DNA of 64,000 nucleotides from CAKZNE01 sp040222435 (lineage in GTDB: Bacteria; Bacteroidota; Bacteroidia; Flavobacteriales; Schleiferiaceae). The notes beneath the pieces are model-generated. The model had not been told where the DNA came from. It ran no database searches and saw only the letters and a program-made list of their open reading frames with translations. Made by a program: the position numbers and the translations under genes. The stretch spans positions 1,612,001-1,676,000 of the forward strand of contig OZ243107.1 of assembly GCA_965212245.1 (NCBI GenBank), given 5' to 3'. Positions 8,060 through 14,939 of the stretch are shown in pieces. How positions within the stretch are numbered: position 1 is the stretch's first letter; each line of letters begins with the position of its first letter.

Positions 8060-9065
8060 AGTAATCTTAATACTGGTTCTCAGTTTAAGTGTGGGCTGCG
8101 CCCAGAATAAGGAAGTACCTACTGCTTCAAATAACGTTTTGTATAAGGGGGTAAGTTGGGTAAGCCCATCCCAACCTATAGCCGCTTCCTCGTTTAAACC
8201 TCTGAAAGATATTAATGCCAACTGGACCGCCATTATTCCCTTTGGGTTTATACGAAAGGGAGAGTATGAAGTGTTCTACAACCTAAGCTGGCAGTGGTGG
8301 GGCGAGCGAGATGCGGGAGTTTCCGCTATGGTCAGTTATGCACATGCGCAGGATATAGAGGTAATGTTGAAGCCCCAGGTTTGGATCACGGATGGTGATT
8401 TTACAGGTGACTTTAAGCTCGGTACAGAAGAAGGCTGGCAAGAGCTGGAACAATCGTATTACCAGTACATCCTGCATTTTGCACGCCTGGCTGACTCATT
8501 GCAGTGTGGTGCCTTTTGTATAGGTACGGAGTGGAAGAATTTTCATCAAAAGCGGCCACAGTTTTGGTCTGTGCTCATTGACTCCGTGCGTGCAAATTAT
8601 AATGGCACCCTTACCTATGCCGGTAATTGGGATTCATACCAGAGCTTCCCTCATTGGAGTAAACTGGACCTAATTGGTATAGACGCCTATTTTCCGGTTT
8701 CAGAGGCTCAAACTCCAACGGTAGCTCAATGTGTGCAGGGCTGGCAAACTTGGTTGAATGCTATTGAAAAGCATCAGAAGGAAATCGGAAAACCGGTAAT
8801 TCTTACCGAGTATGGGTACCGCAGTTCGGATCATTGCGCCAGCGAGCCGTGGCAATCCAATCATTTTGAAGGTGTAAACCTTGAGGCTCAATACAATGCT
8901 TACCTGGGTTTATATGAGGCTTTTTGGGGTAAAGACTGGTTTGCCGGAGGTTTTCTCTGGAAATGGCACCCTGATCATAGCCAGGCCGGTGGAACGGAAA
9001 ACAATCGCTTTACACCCCAGAATAAACCGGTGGAACAGCTTATTAAAGAATGGTATGCTAAGTAA
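8052..9065 (+). CDS. GH113-like glycosidase lipoprotein
   Basis: 337 residues. A lipobox LSVGC places the lipidated Cys at residue 16. The body is a (beta/alpha)8 barrel of the TIM-barrel glycosidase type: GTEW gives a probable acid/base Glu160 and LTEYGYR a probable nucleophile Glu253, with GGFLWKW closing the barrel. The pattern and length match GH113, whose characterised members are beta-1,4-mannanases. As the last gene of an operon with a CslA-like synthase it is placed like BcsZ (a cellulase) in cellulose operons, where a hydrolase edits or releases the nascent chain. Lipoprotein and clan are fairly sure; substrate is inference. It overlaps the convergent UbiA gene by 8 bases. Confidence 0.75.
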   Translation: MHKVILILVLSLSVGCAQNKEVPTASNNVLYKGVSWVSPSQPIAASSFKPLKDINANWTAIIPFGFIRKGEYEVFYNLSWQWWGERDAGVSAMVSYAHAQDIEVMLKPQVWITDGDFTGDFKLGTEEGWQELEQSYYQYILHFARLADSLQCGAFCIGTEWKNFHQKRPQFWSVLIDSVRANYNGTLTYAGNWDSYQSFPHWSKLDLIGIDAYFPVSEAQTPTVAQCVQGWQTWLNAIEKHQKEIGKPVILTEYGYRSSDHCASEPWQSNHFEGVNLEAQYNAYLGLYEAFWGKDWFAGGFLWKWHPDHSQAGGTENNRFTPQNKPVEQLIKEWYAK

Positions 9066-9936
9066 ACAGCATCAGGCTTAGAATACCTCCTATAATCAAC
9101 AGGCGGTACATATTATTCAGCATAATGTAATGCTTCTTTTTTTGGGCCTGTATCAGGAAGGCAATGGAAATAAGCAGCCCGGCCAGTCCGGATGCCATAT
9201 AGTAGCTTACCCCGCTGAAATCAGTTTTAATAAAAATAGCCGCAGCTGGAATAAAACCGGTAAGTGCCAGGGCTACAATCACCCATTTGGTTTTATAAAT
9301 ACCTATAGTAGCGGGTAAGGTATGGTAGCCAATGATCACATCGCCTTTCAGAGCTTCCAGGTCCTTGATGATCTCCCGGATAAAAATGATAAGCAGTATA
9401 AAGCTGATGTAAGTGATGATTAGCAAGTCTTCCAGGTGGTAATAAATAAAGATGGCGAAGAAAGGAGTGATCGCTAATAGTGAGGCCACCATATTTCCTA
9501 AAAAGGTGATCTTTTTAAGCTTGTGGGAGTAGAGCCACATAAAGAAAATGAAGGCGCTGAAAAAGAGAAATACATTGAAAGAAACCAGGAAGCCCAGCAT
9601 AGCGCCAATCACATTAAAAAGAAAATACAGGCGCAACGCAGTAGATTGTTTAACGATCTTCTCGTAAAGCGTTTTGTCAGGCCGGTTGATCAGGTCCTTC
9701 TCCAGATCGTAAAAGTTATTGATAATATAACCGCCCGCCACGCAAAAAAGAGAGGCGAATACAATGAGGTGCAAGTCAATATTCAGCAGCGTATTGACCC
9801 AGTTGAAAGGATCATTAAGGATAAAAATTACGGCCAGGTATTGGGAAAGGGCCAGAAAAAAAATATTGTACCACCGCACCAGTGAAAGCAAGGCGGAGAG
9901 CTTGAAAATGAGCAGCCTCTGCTTCCGGTTCAGCAT
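9058..9936 (-). CDS. UbiA-family prenyltransferase (GGGP transferase-like)
   Basis: 292 residues with eight or nine helices. The first Asp-rich motif is NNFYDLEKDLINRPDK and the second DLEALKGDVIIGYHTLP, both as in UbiA enzymes that bind a prenyl diphosphate through magnesium. The pattern with N-N-F-Y-D is the one commonly annotated in Bacteroidota as geranylgeranylglycerol-phosphate geranylgeranyltransferase, a homologue of the archaeal lipid enzyme. The real acceptor (glycerol phosphate lipid, quinone or heme precursor) is not settled by sequence. It follows two mevalonate-pathway genes by 5 bases, so isoprenoid supply and use are co-transcribed. Confidence 0.78.
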   Translation of the reverse strand: MLNRKQRLLIFKLSALLSLVRWYNIFFLALSQYLAVIFILNDPFNWVNTLLNIDLHLIVFASLFCVAGGYIINNFYDLEKDLINRPDKTLYEKIVKQSTALRLYFLFNVIGAMLGFLVSFNVFLFFSAFIFFMWLYSHKLKKITFLGNMVASLLAITPFFAIFIYYHLEDLLIITYISFILLIIFIREIIKDLEALKGDVIIGYHTLPATIGIYKTKWVIVALALTGFIPAAAIFIKTDFSGVSYYMASGLAGLLISIAFLIQAQKKKHYIMLNNMYRLLIIGGILSLMLFT

Positions 9937-9941
9937 GGTGT

Positions 9942-10880
9942 TCAGAAGCGGTAAATGAGTTCTGGTTCGTGATCTTTTAATAAATCACGCGCCTTATCAT
10001 AATCACGGGTAAAGCCCAATACAAAACCACCACCCCCGGAGCCACAGAGCTTCAGGTAATAGGCATTGGTCTCAATACCTTTTTTCCAAAGTTCATGTAC
10101 ACTATGTGGTATCATGGGAGTAAAGTACTCCAGCACCAGGTGGCTGAGTTTTTTCAGGTTACTGAATAGCGGTTTGGTATCTCCCTTTAAAAAAGCCTGG
10201 ATACAGGCATCATTATATTTGGTAAACTGGTCTTTCATCACCTGGCGAAAACCTTTGTTCTTCATCTTTTCCATAAAGATGTTTACCATAGGTTGTGTTT
10301 CTCCGGGCTGGCCGCTGTTCAATAGAAAAACAGCACCTTTACCCGTACCGGGTTCAGGTATGGCTACGGTACCTAATTCTTCTTTGGAGCTGATAAGTAC
10401 CGGAAGCTTCAGGTAGCAGATCAATGGATCCAGCCCGCTGCTTTTACCATGAAAAAAGGATTCCATCTGTCCCAGGATTTTCTTCAATGTAATGATGGAA
10501 TCTTTGTCAATATCGGATTCAGGATCAATGCGATCCAGCGCGTATTTATCGTAGATGGCGGCACACAACGCACCGCTGCTGCCCACACCGTAACCTTCCG
10601 GGATACTACTGTCAAAATAAAAACCTGATTCAATGTCCTTTTCCAAAGCCACAAGATCTAAAGGAGCTATGATCTCTCCGGTAGCGTGCAGGCTTTTAAG
10701 ATGATCAAAGTATACTTTAAGGCTTTCATTGGACTTTAGAGACTTACCCTCTAATTGGTTTGATTGCTTAAAGGCACCCCGGTAAAAATTATACGGAATG
10801 GATAATCCCTGCGAATCGTTAATAATGCCATATTCTCCAAAAAGGAGGATTTTGGCGTAGTATAAAGGGTTCGTGTGCAT
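9942..10880 (-). CDS. mvk: GHMP kinase, probable mevalonate kinase
   Basis: 312 residues of the GHMP kinase fold. The N-terminus YYAKILLFGEYGI corresponds to the substrate-binding start of mevalonate kinases, PEGYGVGSSGALCAAIYD is the ATP phosphate-binding loop (P-x3-G-x-G-S-S), and LCGSGGGGFVLGF is the third GHMP motif. It phosphorylates mevalonate, or possibly phosphomevalonate, in the cytosol. Position between mvaD and a prenyltransferase supports the mevalonate pathway. The ATG lies immediately after the mvaD stop (11 kb side), with no gap. Which of the two kinase steps it performs is not certain. Confidence 0.75.
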   Translation of the reverse strand: MHTNPLYYAKILLFGEYGIINDSQGLSIPYNFYRGAFKQSNQLEGKSLKSNESLKVYFDHLKSLHATGEIIAPLDLVALEKDIESGFYFDSSIPEGYGVGSSGALCAAIYDKYALDRIDPESDIDKDSIITLKKILGQMESFFHGKSSGLDPLICYLKLPVLISSKEELGTVAIPEPGTGKGAVFLLNSGQPGETQPMVNIFMEKMKNKGFRQVMKDQFTKYNDACIQAFLKGDTKPLFSNLKKLSHLVLEYFTPMIPHSVHELWKKGIETNAYYLKLCGSGGGGFVLGFTRDYDKARDLLKDHEPELIYRF

Positions 10881-11921
10881 CTAACTGATTTTAACGGGAC
10901 CTTGTCCAACGCGGTCGCAAATATACTGACCGTTTTTTAAATACCCTGTTAATGAATTTATAACAAACTCTTTTACAGCTTGTTCAATAGCGGCCGGAAA
11001 CAGTAAATGTACGTTGGCACCGGCATCCAGCGTGAAATAGAGCGGGTGGCCTGTTTCTTTACGGAAGGCCCACACCTGCTCCAGTATATGTACGGTATTG
11101 GGTTTCATAAGGATGAAATAGGGCGATGAGGTCATCATCATAGCGTGCAGGGTGAGAGCTTCACTCTCCACAATAGCTCCAAAATCATCTACCTCTCCGC
11201 GGGCAATCGTCTCTAAAAGTCGCGAGAGATTTTCATGCGCCTGCAAGAAGCGTCTTTCAGCATAAGGGTGGTTTTCCATCAAACCGTGTCCGGCTGTACT
11301 GGATACTTTTTTAGAACCGGTTTCCACCAGTAATACATAGTCGCAAAAATCCCGGAAAACCGGGTGGACGGTTCCCTGATACGGAACTGCGTATTCATCA
11401 TGGCTTTCCGGAAGGTTAGCAAACTGCCCCCATTCCACCAAACCACCGTATACGGAGCGGCTGGCACTGCCTGATCCTAAACGCGACCACTGGCTGGCCT
11501 TGTGGTAAAAGTCTTTATCAGGTTGGCCTGAAAGTTCTTCACTAATACTGAGCAGGCATAAAGCCAGGGCACTCATGCCAGATGCACTGGAGGCAATCCC
11601 GCTGCTGTGGGGAAAGCTGTTGTGTGTTTCAATGCGCAGATGATAATCCTTTATAAAGGGAACCTCTTCCTGAATACTATTCAGGAATTTGGTGATTTTG
11701 GGCTTAAAACCAGGCTGGCTTTTACCATCCAGCAGCACTTCCAGGTCATACGCATCTGCAGAATTGACCTTCTTTTCCAATAAACTCAAGGTAGTTTCAG
11801 TGTAACACTGATCCAGCGTAAAGCTAATGCTGGGATTAGCCGGAATTTGAGGGTGGTGCTTTCCCCAGTATTTTACCAGGGCTATGTTGGACGGGCTCCG
11901 CCACGTACTGTTTATATTCAA
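10881..11921 (-). CDS. mvaD: Diphosphomevalonate decarboxylase
   Basis: 346 residues. The N-terminal PSNIALVKYWGKHHP is the hallmark of this enzyme, and GSGSASRSVYGGLVEWG carries the conserved Ser/Arg substrate loop; SSGIASSASGMSALAL is the ATP loop. It converts mevalonate diphosphate to isopentenyl diphosphate with ATP, the committed end of the mevalonate route. It overlaps the upstream lipoprotein gene by 4 bases (ATGA) and abuts the kinase gene. Length is close to that of other MvaD proteins. The assignment is firm. Confidence 0.93.
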   Translation of the reverse strand: MNINSTWRSPSNIALVKYWGKHHPQIPANPSISFTLDQCYTETTLSLLEKKVNSADAYDLEVLLDGKSQPGFKPKITKFLNSIQEEVPFIKDYHLRIETHNSFPHSSGIASSASGMSALALCLLSISEELSGQPDKDFYHKASQWSRLGSGSASRSVYGGLVEWGQFANLPESHDEYAVPYQGTVHPVFRDFCDYVLLVETGSKKVSSTAGHGLMENHPYAERRFLQAHENLSRLLETIARGEVDDFGAIVESEALTLHAMMMTSSPYFILMKPNTVHILEQVWAFRKETGHPLYFTLDAGANVHLLFPAAIEQAVKEFVINSLTGYLKNGQYICDRVGQGPVKIS

Positions 11922-12496
11922 AGTTTAATCTGTTTTGAAGCTATAATTTGTTTGATCTGGTCGGCTTCATGAATAAGGTCAACCCCTTTTATTTTCACGC
12001 TGTCATCGGTTATATCCCTGCGCTTTCCCTTGGCGTCTAAAGCCAGCACCAGGGCTTGTTGTGTGAAAAAAAACTGTTCTCCTCTGAAAATTGAATCGGC
12101 CTCTGTGGTATGAATACCATCCGGCTCTATCTGTGCATAGATGAGATGGCCATCCTCAAAATAAAACTCTTCAGTCATAAGACTCTTCGTAGCATTGGCA
12201 AAAAGTTTTGCTTTTTGTATTCCCTTTTTATTCAAAAACACCTGAATTTGATCCCAATAGGGATAGGGGCTATCAAAAACATTGCGATCCAGGGAATCAA
12301 ACTCATACTTTAAAAAAGAAGATTCCTGGGTTTCAATGGTACCCACTTTTGCGCGGGTTTCATCTACACGGGCCTGCCAGGCTCCATAAAGAGTCATTAC
12401 CTCATACTTTTGCTCACCGGCTTCCGGGCCACCGGAATTGCAAGCGGTAAAGCTGAGGGCTGCGAAAAGGCCAAAGGAGAGTAGTTTTTTTTTCAT
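11918..12496 (-). CDS. Unknown lipoprotein
   Basis: 192 residues with a signal peptide ending in the lipobox LSFTAC (Cys19), so exported and lipid-anchored. The rest is a soluble domain, rich in charged residues, with no motif I recognise. It starts at the base after the fabD stop and ends in an ATGA overlap with mvaD, so it is part of the fabD-mvaD-mvk-ubiA transcript. Its role in that company is not evident. Confidence 0.7.
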   Translation of the reverse strand: MKKKLLSFGLFAALSFTACNSGGPEAGEQKYEVMTLYGAWQARVDETRAKVGTIETQESSFLKYEFDSLDRNVFDSPYPYWDQIQVFLNKKGIQKAKLFANATKSLMTEEFYFEDGHLIYAQIEPDGIHTTEADSIFRGEQFFFTQQALVLALDAKGKRRDITDDSVKIKGVDLIHEADQIKQIIASKQIKL

Positions 12497-13369
12497 TTAA
12501 GCGCTGGCAGCTTCTGCACTGCTGTCAATTTTTTTAACCAGTCCTTGCAGCACTTTGCCGGGACCTACTTCTACAAACACATTTGCCCCGTCTTTGATCA
12601 TTTGCTGTACACTTTGGGTCCACTTTACAGGAGCGGTAAGCTGGGCCACCAGGTTTTTCTGTATTTCGCTGGGGTTGCTAATAGCCGTAGTGCTTACATT
12701 TTGATATACCGGACAGATAGGCTGATTAAACTGTGTAGCTTCAATGGCTGCGGCCAGTTCTTCTTCTGCGGGTTTCATAAGCGGAGAGTGGAAAGCCCCA
12801 CCCACGGGGAGCATCAGCGCTCTCTTAGCTCCGGCTTCTTTCATTTTTTCACAGGCCAGGGTAACGGCTCCGGTGCTCCCTGAAATAACCAACTGACCCG
12901 GACAGTTGTAGTTGGCAGGTACTACAATGCCGTCAATGTCGTGGCACACCTGTTCTACCACATTGTCTTTAAGACCCAGCACTGCCGCCATTGTTGAAGG
13001 TTCTTTTTCGCAGGCCTTTTGCATAGCCTGTGCACGCTGGCTTACCAGTTTCAGTCCGTCTTCAAAAGAAAGAGTTTCGTTGGCCACCAGGGCAGAAAAT
13101 TCACCTAATGAATGACCTGCTACCATGTCTGGCTTAAAGTTAGTAAGAGTTTTGGCCAGAATAACCGAATGCAGGAATACCGCTGGTTGGGTAACCTTGG
13201 TCTGTTTCAGGTCCTCAGCAGAACCTTCAAACATAATGTCTGTAATACGAAAGCCAAGTATATCATTGGCTTGTTCAAAATGTTCTTTAGCCAGAGTTGA
13301 ATTTTCATAGAGGTCTTTACCCATTCCGCTAAACTGTGCCCCCTGCCCGGGGAAGATGTATGCTTTCAT
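12497..13369 (-). CDS. fabD: Malonyl-CoA:ACP S-malonyltransferase
   Basis: 290 residues. FPGQGAQFSGMG at the N-terminus and GHSLGEFSAL, with the nucleophilic Ser in GHSLG, identify FabD; VVPANYNCPGQLVISG and GGAFHSPLM (catalytic His) follow. It moves malonyl from CoA to acyl carrier protein for fatty-acid elongation, in the cytosol. The gene begins the run that ends with ubiA. A repeat-flanked four-helix-bundle gene lies 29 bases upstream in the same orientation, so the native promoter of fabD may have been altered or replaced. Confidence 0.95.
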   Translation of the reverse strand: MKAYIFPGQGAQFSGMGKDLYENSTLAKEHFEQANDILGFRITDIMFEGSAEDLKQTKVTQPAVFLHSVILAKTLTNFKPDMVAGHSLGEFSALVANETLSFEDGLKLVSQRAQAMQKACEKEPSTMAAVLGLKDNVVEQVCHDIDGIVVPANYNCPGQLVISGSTGAVTLACEKMKEAGAKRALMLPVGGAFHSPLMKPAEEELAAAIEATQFNQPICPVYQNVSTTAISNPSEIQKNLVAQLTAPVKWTQSVQQMIKDGANVFVEVGPGKVLQGLVKKIDSSAEAASA

Positions 13370-13374
13370 ATACG

Positions 13375-13410
13375 ATTAGTTGTTAGTGTGTCAGTTAACT
13401 AGTTTTTAGT
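13375..13410. repeat. TTAGT-rich left flank of the four-helix-bundle gene
   Basis: The stretch between fabD and the four-helix-bundle gene, extending into its last codons, contains repeated TTAGT words (GATTAGTTGTTAGTG, then TTTTTAGTAGG). The same word, on the other strand, forms the tandem array on the far side of the gene, so the gene is bounded by inverted-repeat-like ends. Confidence 0.4.
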
Positions 13411-13782
13411 AGGCTTGTTGCGAATACTTTTTTGCAAAGCCCTATTCATTTTTTGGATTTCTAAAATACTTTCTGTTAGGGATGAAAACTGATCATGGTG
13501 TAAAAAGTTGAGATCATAAGCCAGGTAAATTTGGGTTTCAAGTTCAAATGCTGACCCTTGACTGATGCTAAGGAAGTGTAAAAATTCTTTGGGACTATTC
13601 CTACCTGCTCCTTCCGCAATGTTAGAAGGTATCGAAATTGTGCATCTTTTAATCTGAGAACTCAGTCCATACATTTCCTGGCTCGGAAAGTCAGTGACAG
13701 CCTGATAGACTTGTTTTACCAGCGCTCGGGATTTTTGCCATATGATTAAACTCTTATAGTCTTGCATATTTTTGAAATTCAA
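13399..13782 (-). CDS. Four-helix-bundle protein, S23/IVS family
   Basis: 127 residues, all helical. DYKSLIIWQKSRALVKQVY, the FPSQEMYGLSSQIKRCTISIP segment (split across FPSQEMYGL and SSQIKRC) and SIPSNIAEGAGR are the signatures of the 23S rRNA intervening-sequence (S23) family. These are found inside rRNA intervening sequences and as scattered single genes in Bacteroidota; a related fold serves in diversity-generating retroelements (Avd). No 23S rRNA or reverse transcriptase is here. TTAGT-type repeats flank it on both sides, which suggests that gene and repeats moved as a unit. Function unknown. Confidence 0.85.
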   Translation of the reverse strand: MNFKNMQDYKSLIIWQKSRALVKQVYQAVTDFPSQEMYGLSSQIKRCTISIPSNIAEGAGRNSPKEFLHFLSISQGSAFELETQIYLAYDLNFLHHDQFSSLTESILEIQKMNRALQKSIRNKPTKN

Positions 13783-13810
13783 GTGAATAGACGGATTTTA
13801 TGGAAGCTTC

Positions 13811-13863
13811 ACTAACCACTAACCACTAACCACTAACCACTAACCACTAACCACTAACCACTG
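13811..13863. repeat. Tandem heptamer array ACTAACC x7
   Basis: Seven perfect copies of ACTAACC run from 13811 to 13859 and then decay into ACTGATT. On the other strand this reads GGTTAGT, a telomere-like G-rich word. The array lies 28 bases upstream of the four-helix-bundle start codon and mirrors TTAGT words on the other side of that gene. Confidence 0.9.
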
Positions 13864-13878
13864 ATTACTATGCGCTTT

Positions 13879-14292
13879 TTACTCCCCAAAATACTCCACC
13901 GCGTTGTTTAGTGTTTCATCCAGCCGGATTTTATGAAGATGTGCCCCGTGCTTCTCAATTTCAGGTTGCAGGATCTTCCAGATCTCCACGGCCAATACTT
14001 CCGTACTGCTGAACTTACCTTTCATAAAGTCTACATCATGGTTCAGGTTGCTGTGGTCCAGTTTATCCGTTACAAAGCTGTTAATGATCTTTTTAAGATC
14101 CACCAGATTCATTACAAAACCTGTATCCGGATTAATATTCCCCTTAATGGTTACGGTAAGTGTATAATTGTGACCGTGAAAATTCTTGTTGGAGCATTTG
14201 CCAAATACCTCCCGGTTTTTCTCATCGCTCCATTGGGGGTTATACAACTGATGGGCAGCGCTAAAGCGCTCTTTCCGTTCAATGTAGATCAT
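13879..14292 (-). CDS. 6-pyruvoyl-tetrahydropterin synthase / QueD family
   Basis: 137 residues, the usual length. FSAAHQL supplies the first zinc His, and FGKCSNKNFHGHNY supplies the catalytic Cys plus the two further zinc His; DHSNLNHDV and the C-terminal Glu in LDETLNN are also conserved. The Cys is separated from HGH by five residues, as in eukaryotic PTPS, whereas QueD usually has three. The family either makes 6-carboxy-tetrahydropterin for queuosine or 6-pyruvoyl-tetrahydropterin for biopterin; the spacing leans to the second. No other que or pterin genes are adjacent. Fold sure, branch uncertain. Confidence 0.85.
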   Translation of the reverse strand: MIYIERKERFSAAHQLYNPQWSDEKNREVFGKCSNKNFHGHNYTLTVTIKGNINPDTGFVMNLVDLKKIINSFVTDKLDHSNLNHDVDFMKGKFSSTEVLAVEIWKILQPEIEKHGAHLHKIRLDETLNNAVEYFGE

Positions 14293-14344
14293 GCCGTGCT
14301 TAAAACTTTGGGCAAAGATACATTGCTTAGGTTTTAGGCTGTCC

Positions 14345-14839
14345 TTAGCCCTTTCTTTTGTAGTGGATGCGCCAGAGTAGTTTCCAATCCGGATTATCTT
14401 CGGGAGCAGTTTGCCAGTCCCAGGTAAAGCTTTGTTCTGAAATGTTATAGAAGATCATGCGCTTAAGGGTGCGCACGCCCTTTATAATTTGCGGGTCCAT
14501 TGTAAAAGCGAGGGTGTCGCCATAGCGAGCACCATCAAACTCGAGATATCCCCCGCCATTATCCACCCAGGTTTGATGCCACTTTTTAGTTTGAGGGGAG
14601 AAGGTACTCCAGCTTTTACCTTCGTGCCCGGTATTGGGGTCGGTGAAGTTTTCCTGAATCACTTTGCCATTCAGGATGCGGGTAATGGTATTGGTGCCGC
14701 TGACCTTCTTACCCTGTTGGTTGGTCCAGCTGACTTCCCATTCACCGGTCCAGAAATCAAAAGAGCGGGCATTCAGTGAATCGGTTTGAGCTGATACAAA
14801 GATGGGCATGAAGAGAAGTATGGTAATTAAAGCTCTCAT
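14345..14839 (-). CDS. Secreted DUF1579-like protein
   Basis: 164 residues with a signal peptide ending VSAQ. The mature part begins FDFWTGEWEVSW and contains repeated paired aromatic strands (SWSTFSPQTKKWHQTWVD, TWDWQTAP), which resembles the DUF1579/lipocalin-like proteins described as having a WxGxW-type start. Such proteins are small beta-barrels of unknown ligand. It stands alone between a PTPS-like gene and a terminator. Confidence 0.65.
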   Translation of the reverse strand: MRALITILLFMPIFVSAQTDSLNARSFDFWTGEWEVSWTNQQGKKVSGTNTITRILNGKVIQENFTDPNTGHEGKSWSTFSPQTKKWHQTWVDNGGGYLEFDGARYGDTLAFTMDPQIIKGVRTLKRMIFYNISEQSFTWDWQTAPEDNPDWKLLWRIHYKRKG

Positions 14840-14893
14840 AAGTAGTTTGCGTCAGGTTGAAAGAGAAAGGTATTAGTATTATAGATGAAAAGC

Positions 14894-14920
14894 AAAAGGG
14901 CCTCATTTGAGGCCCTTTTT
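14894..14920 (-). terminator. Intrinsic terminator of the M6 protease gene
   Basis: Perfect stem AAAAGGGCCTC / GAGGCCCTTTT with a 4-base loop, followed on the minus strand by a T run. It lies 20 bases after the stop of the metalloprotease gene at 14940. The T run on the other strand makes it potentially bidirectional. Confidence 0.85.
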
Positions 14921-14939
14921 ATTTTTGGGTTGGCTAAAA

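Noticed and set aside
13399..13782. Diversity-generating retroelement (Avd) considered
   Set aside because: No reverse transcriptase, template repeat or variable repeat nearby; S23 family fits better.
13811..13863. Telomere-like array considered as a replicon end
   Set aside because: The array is short, internal and flanked by chromosomal genes; a repeat linked to the S23 gene is simpler.
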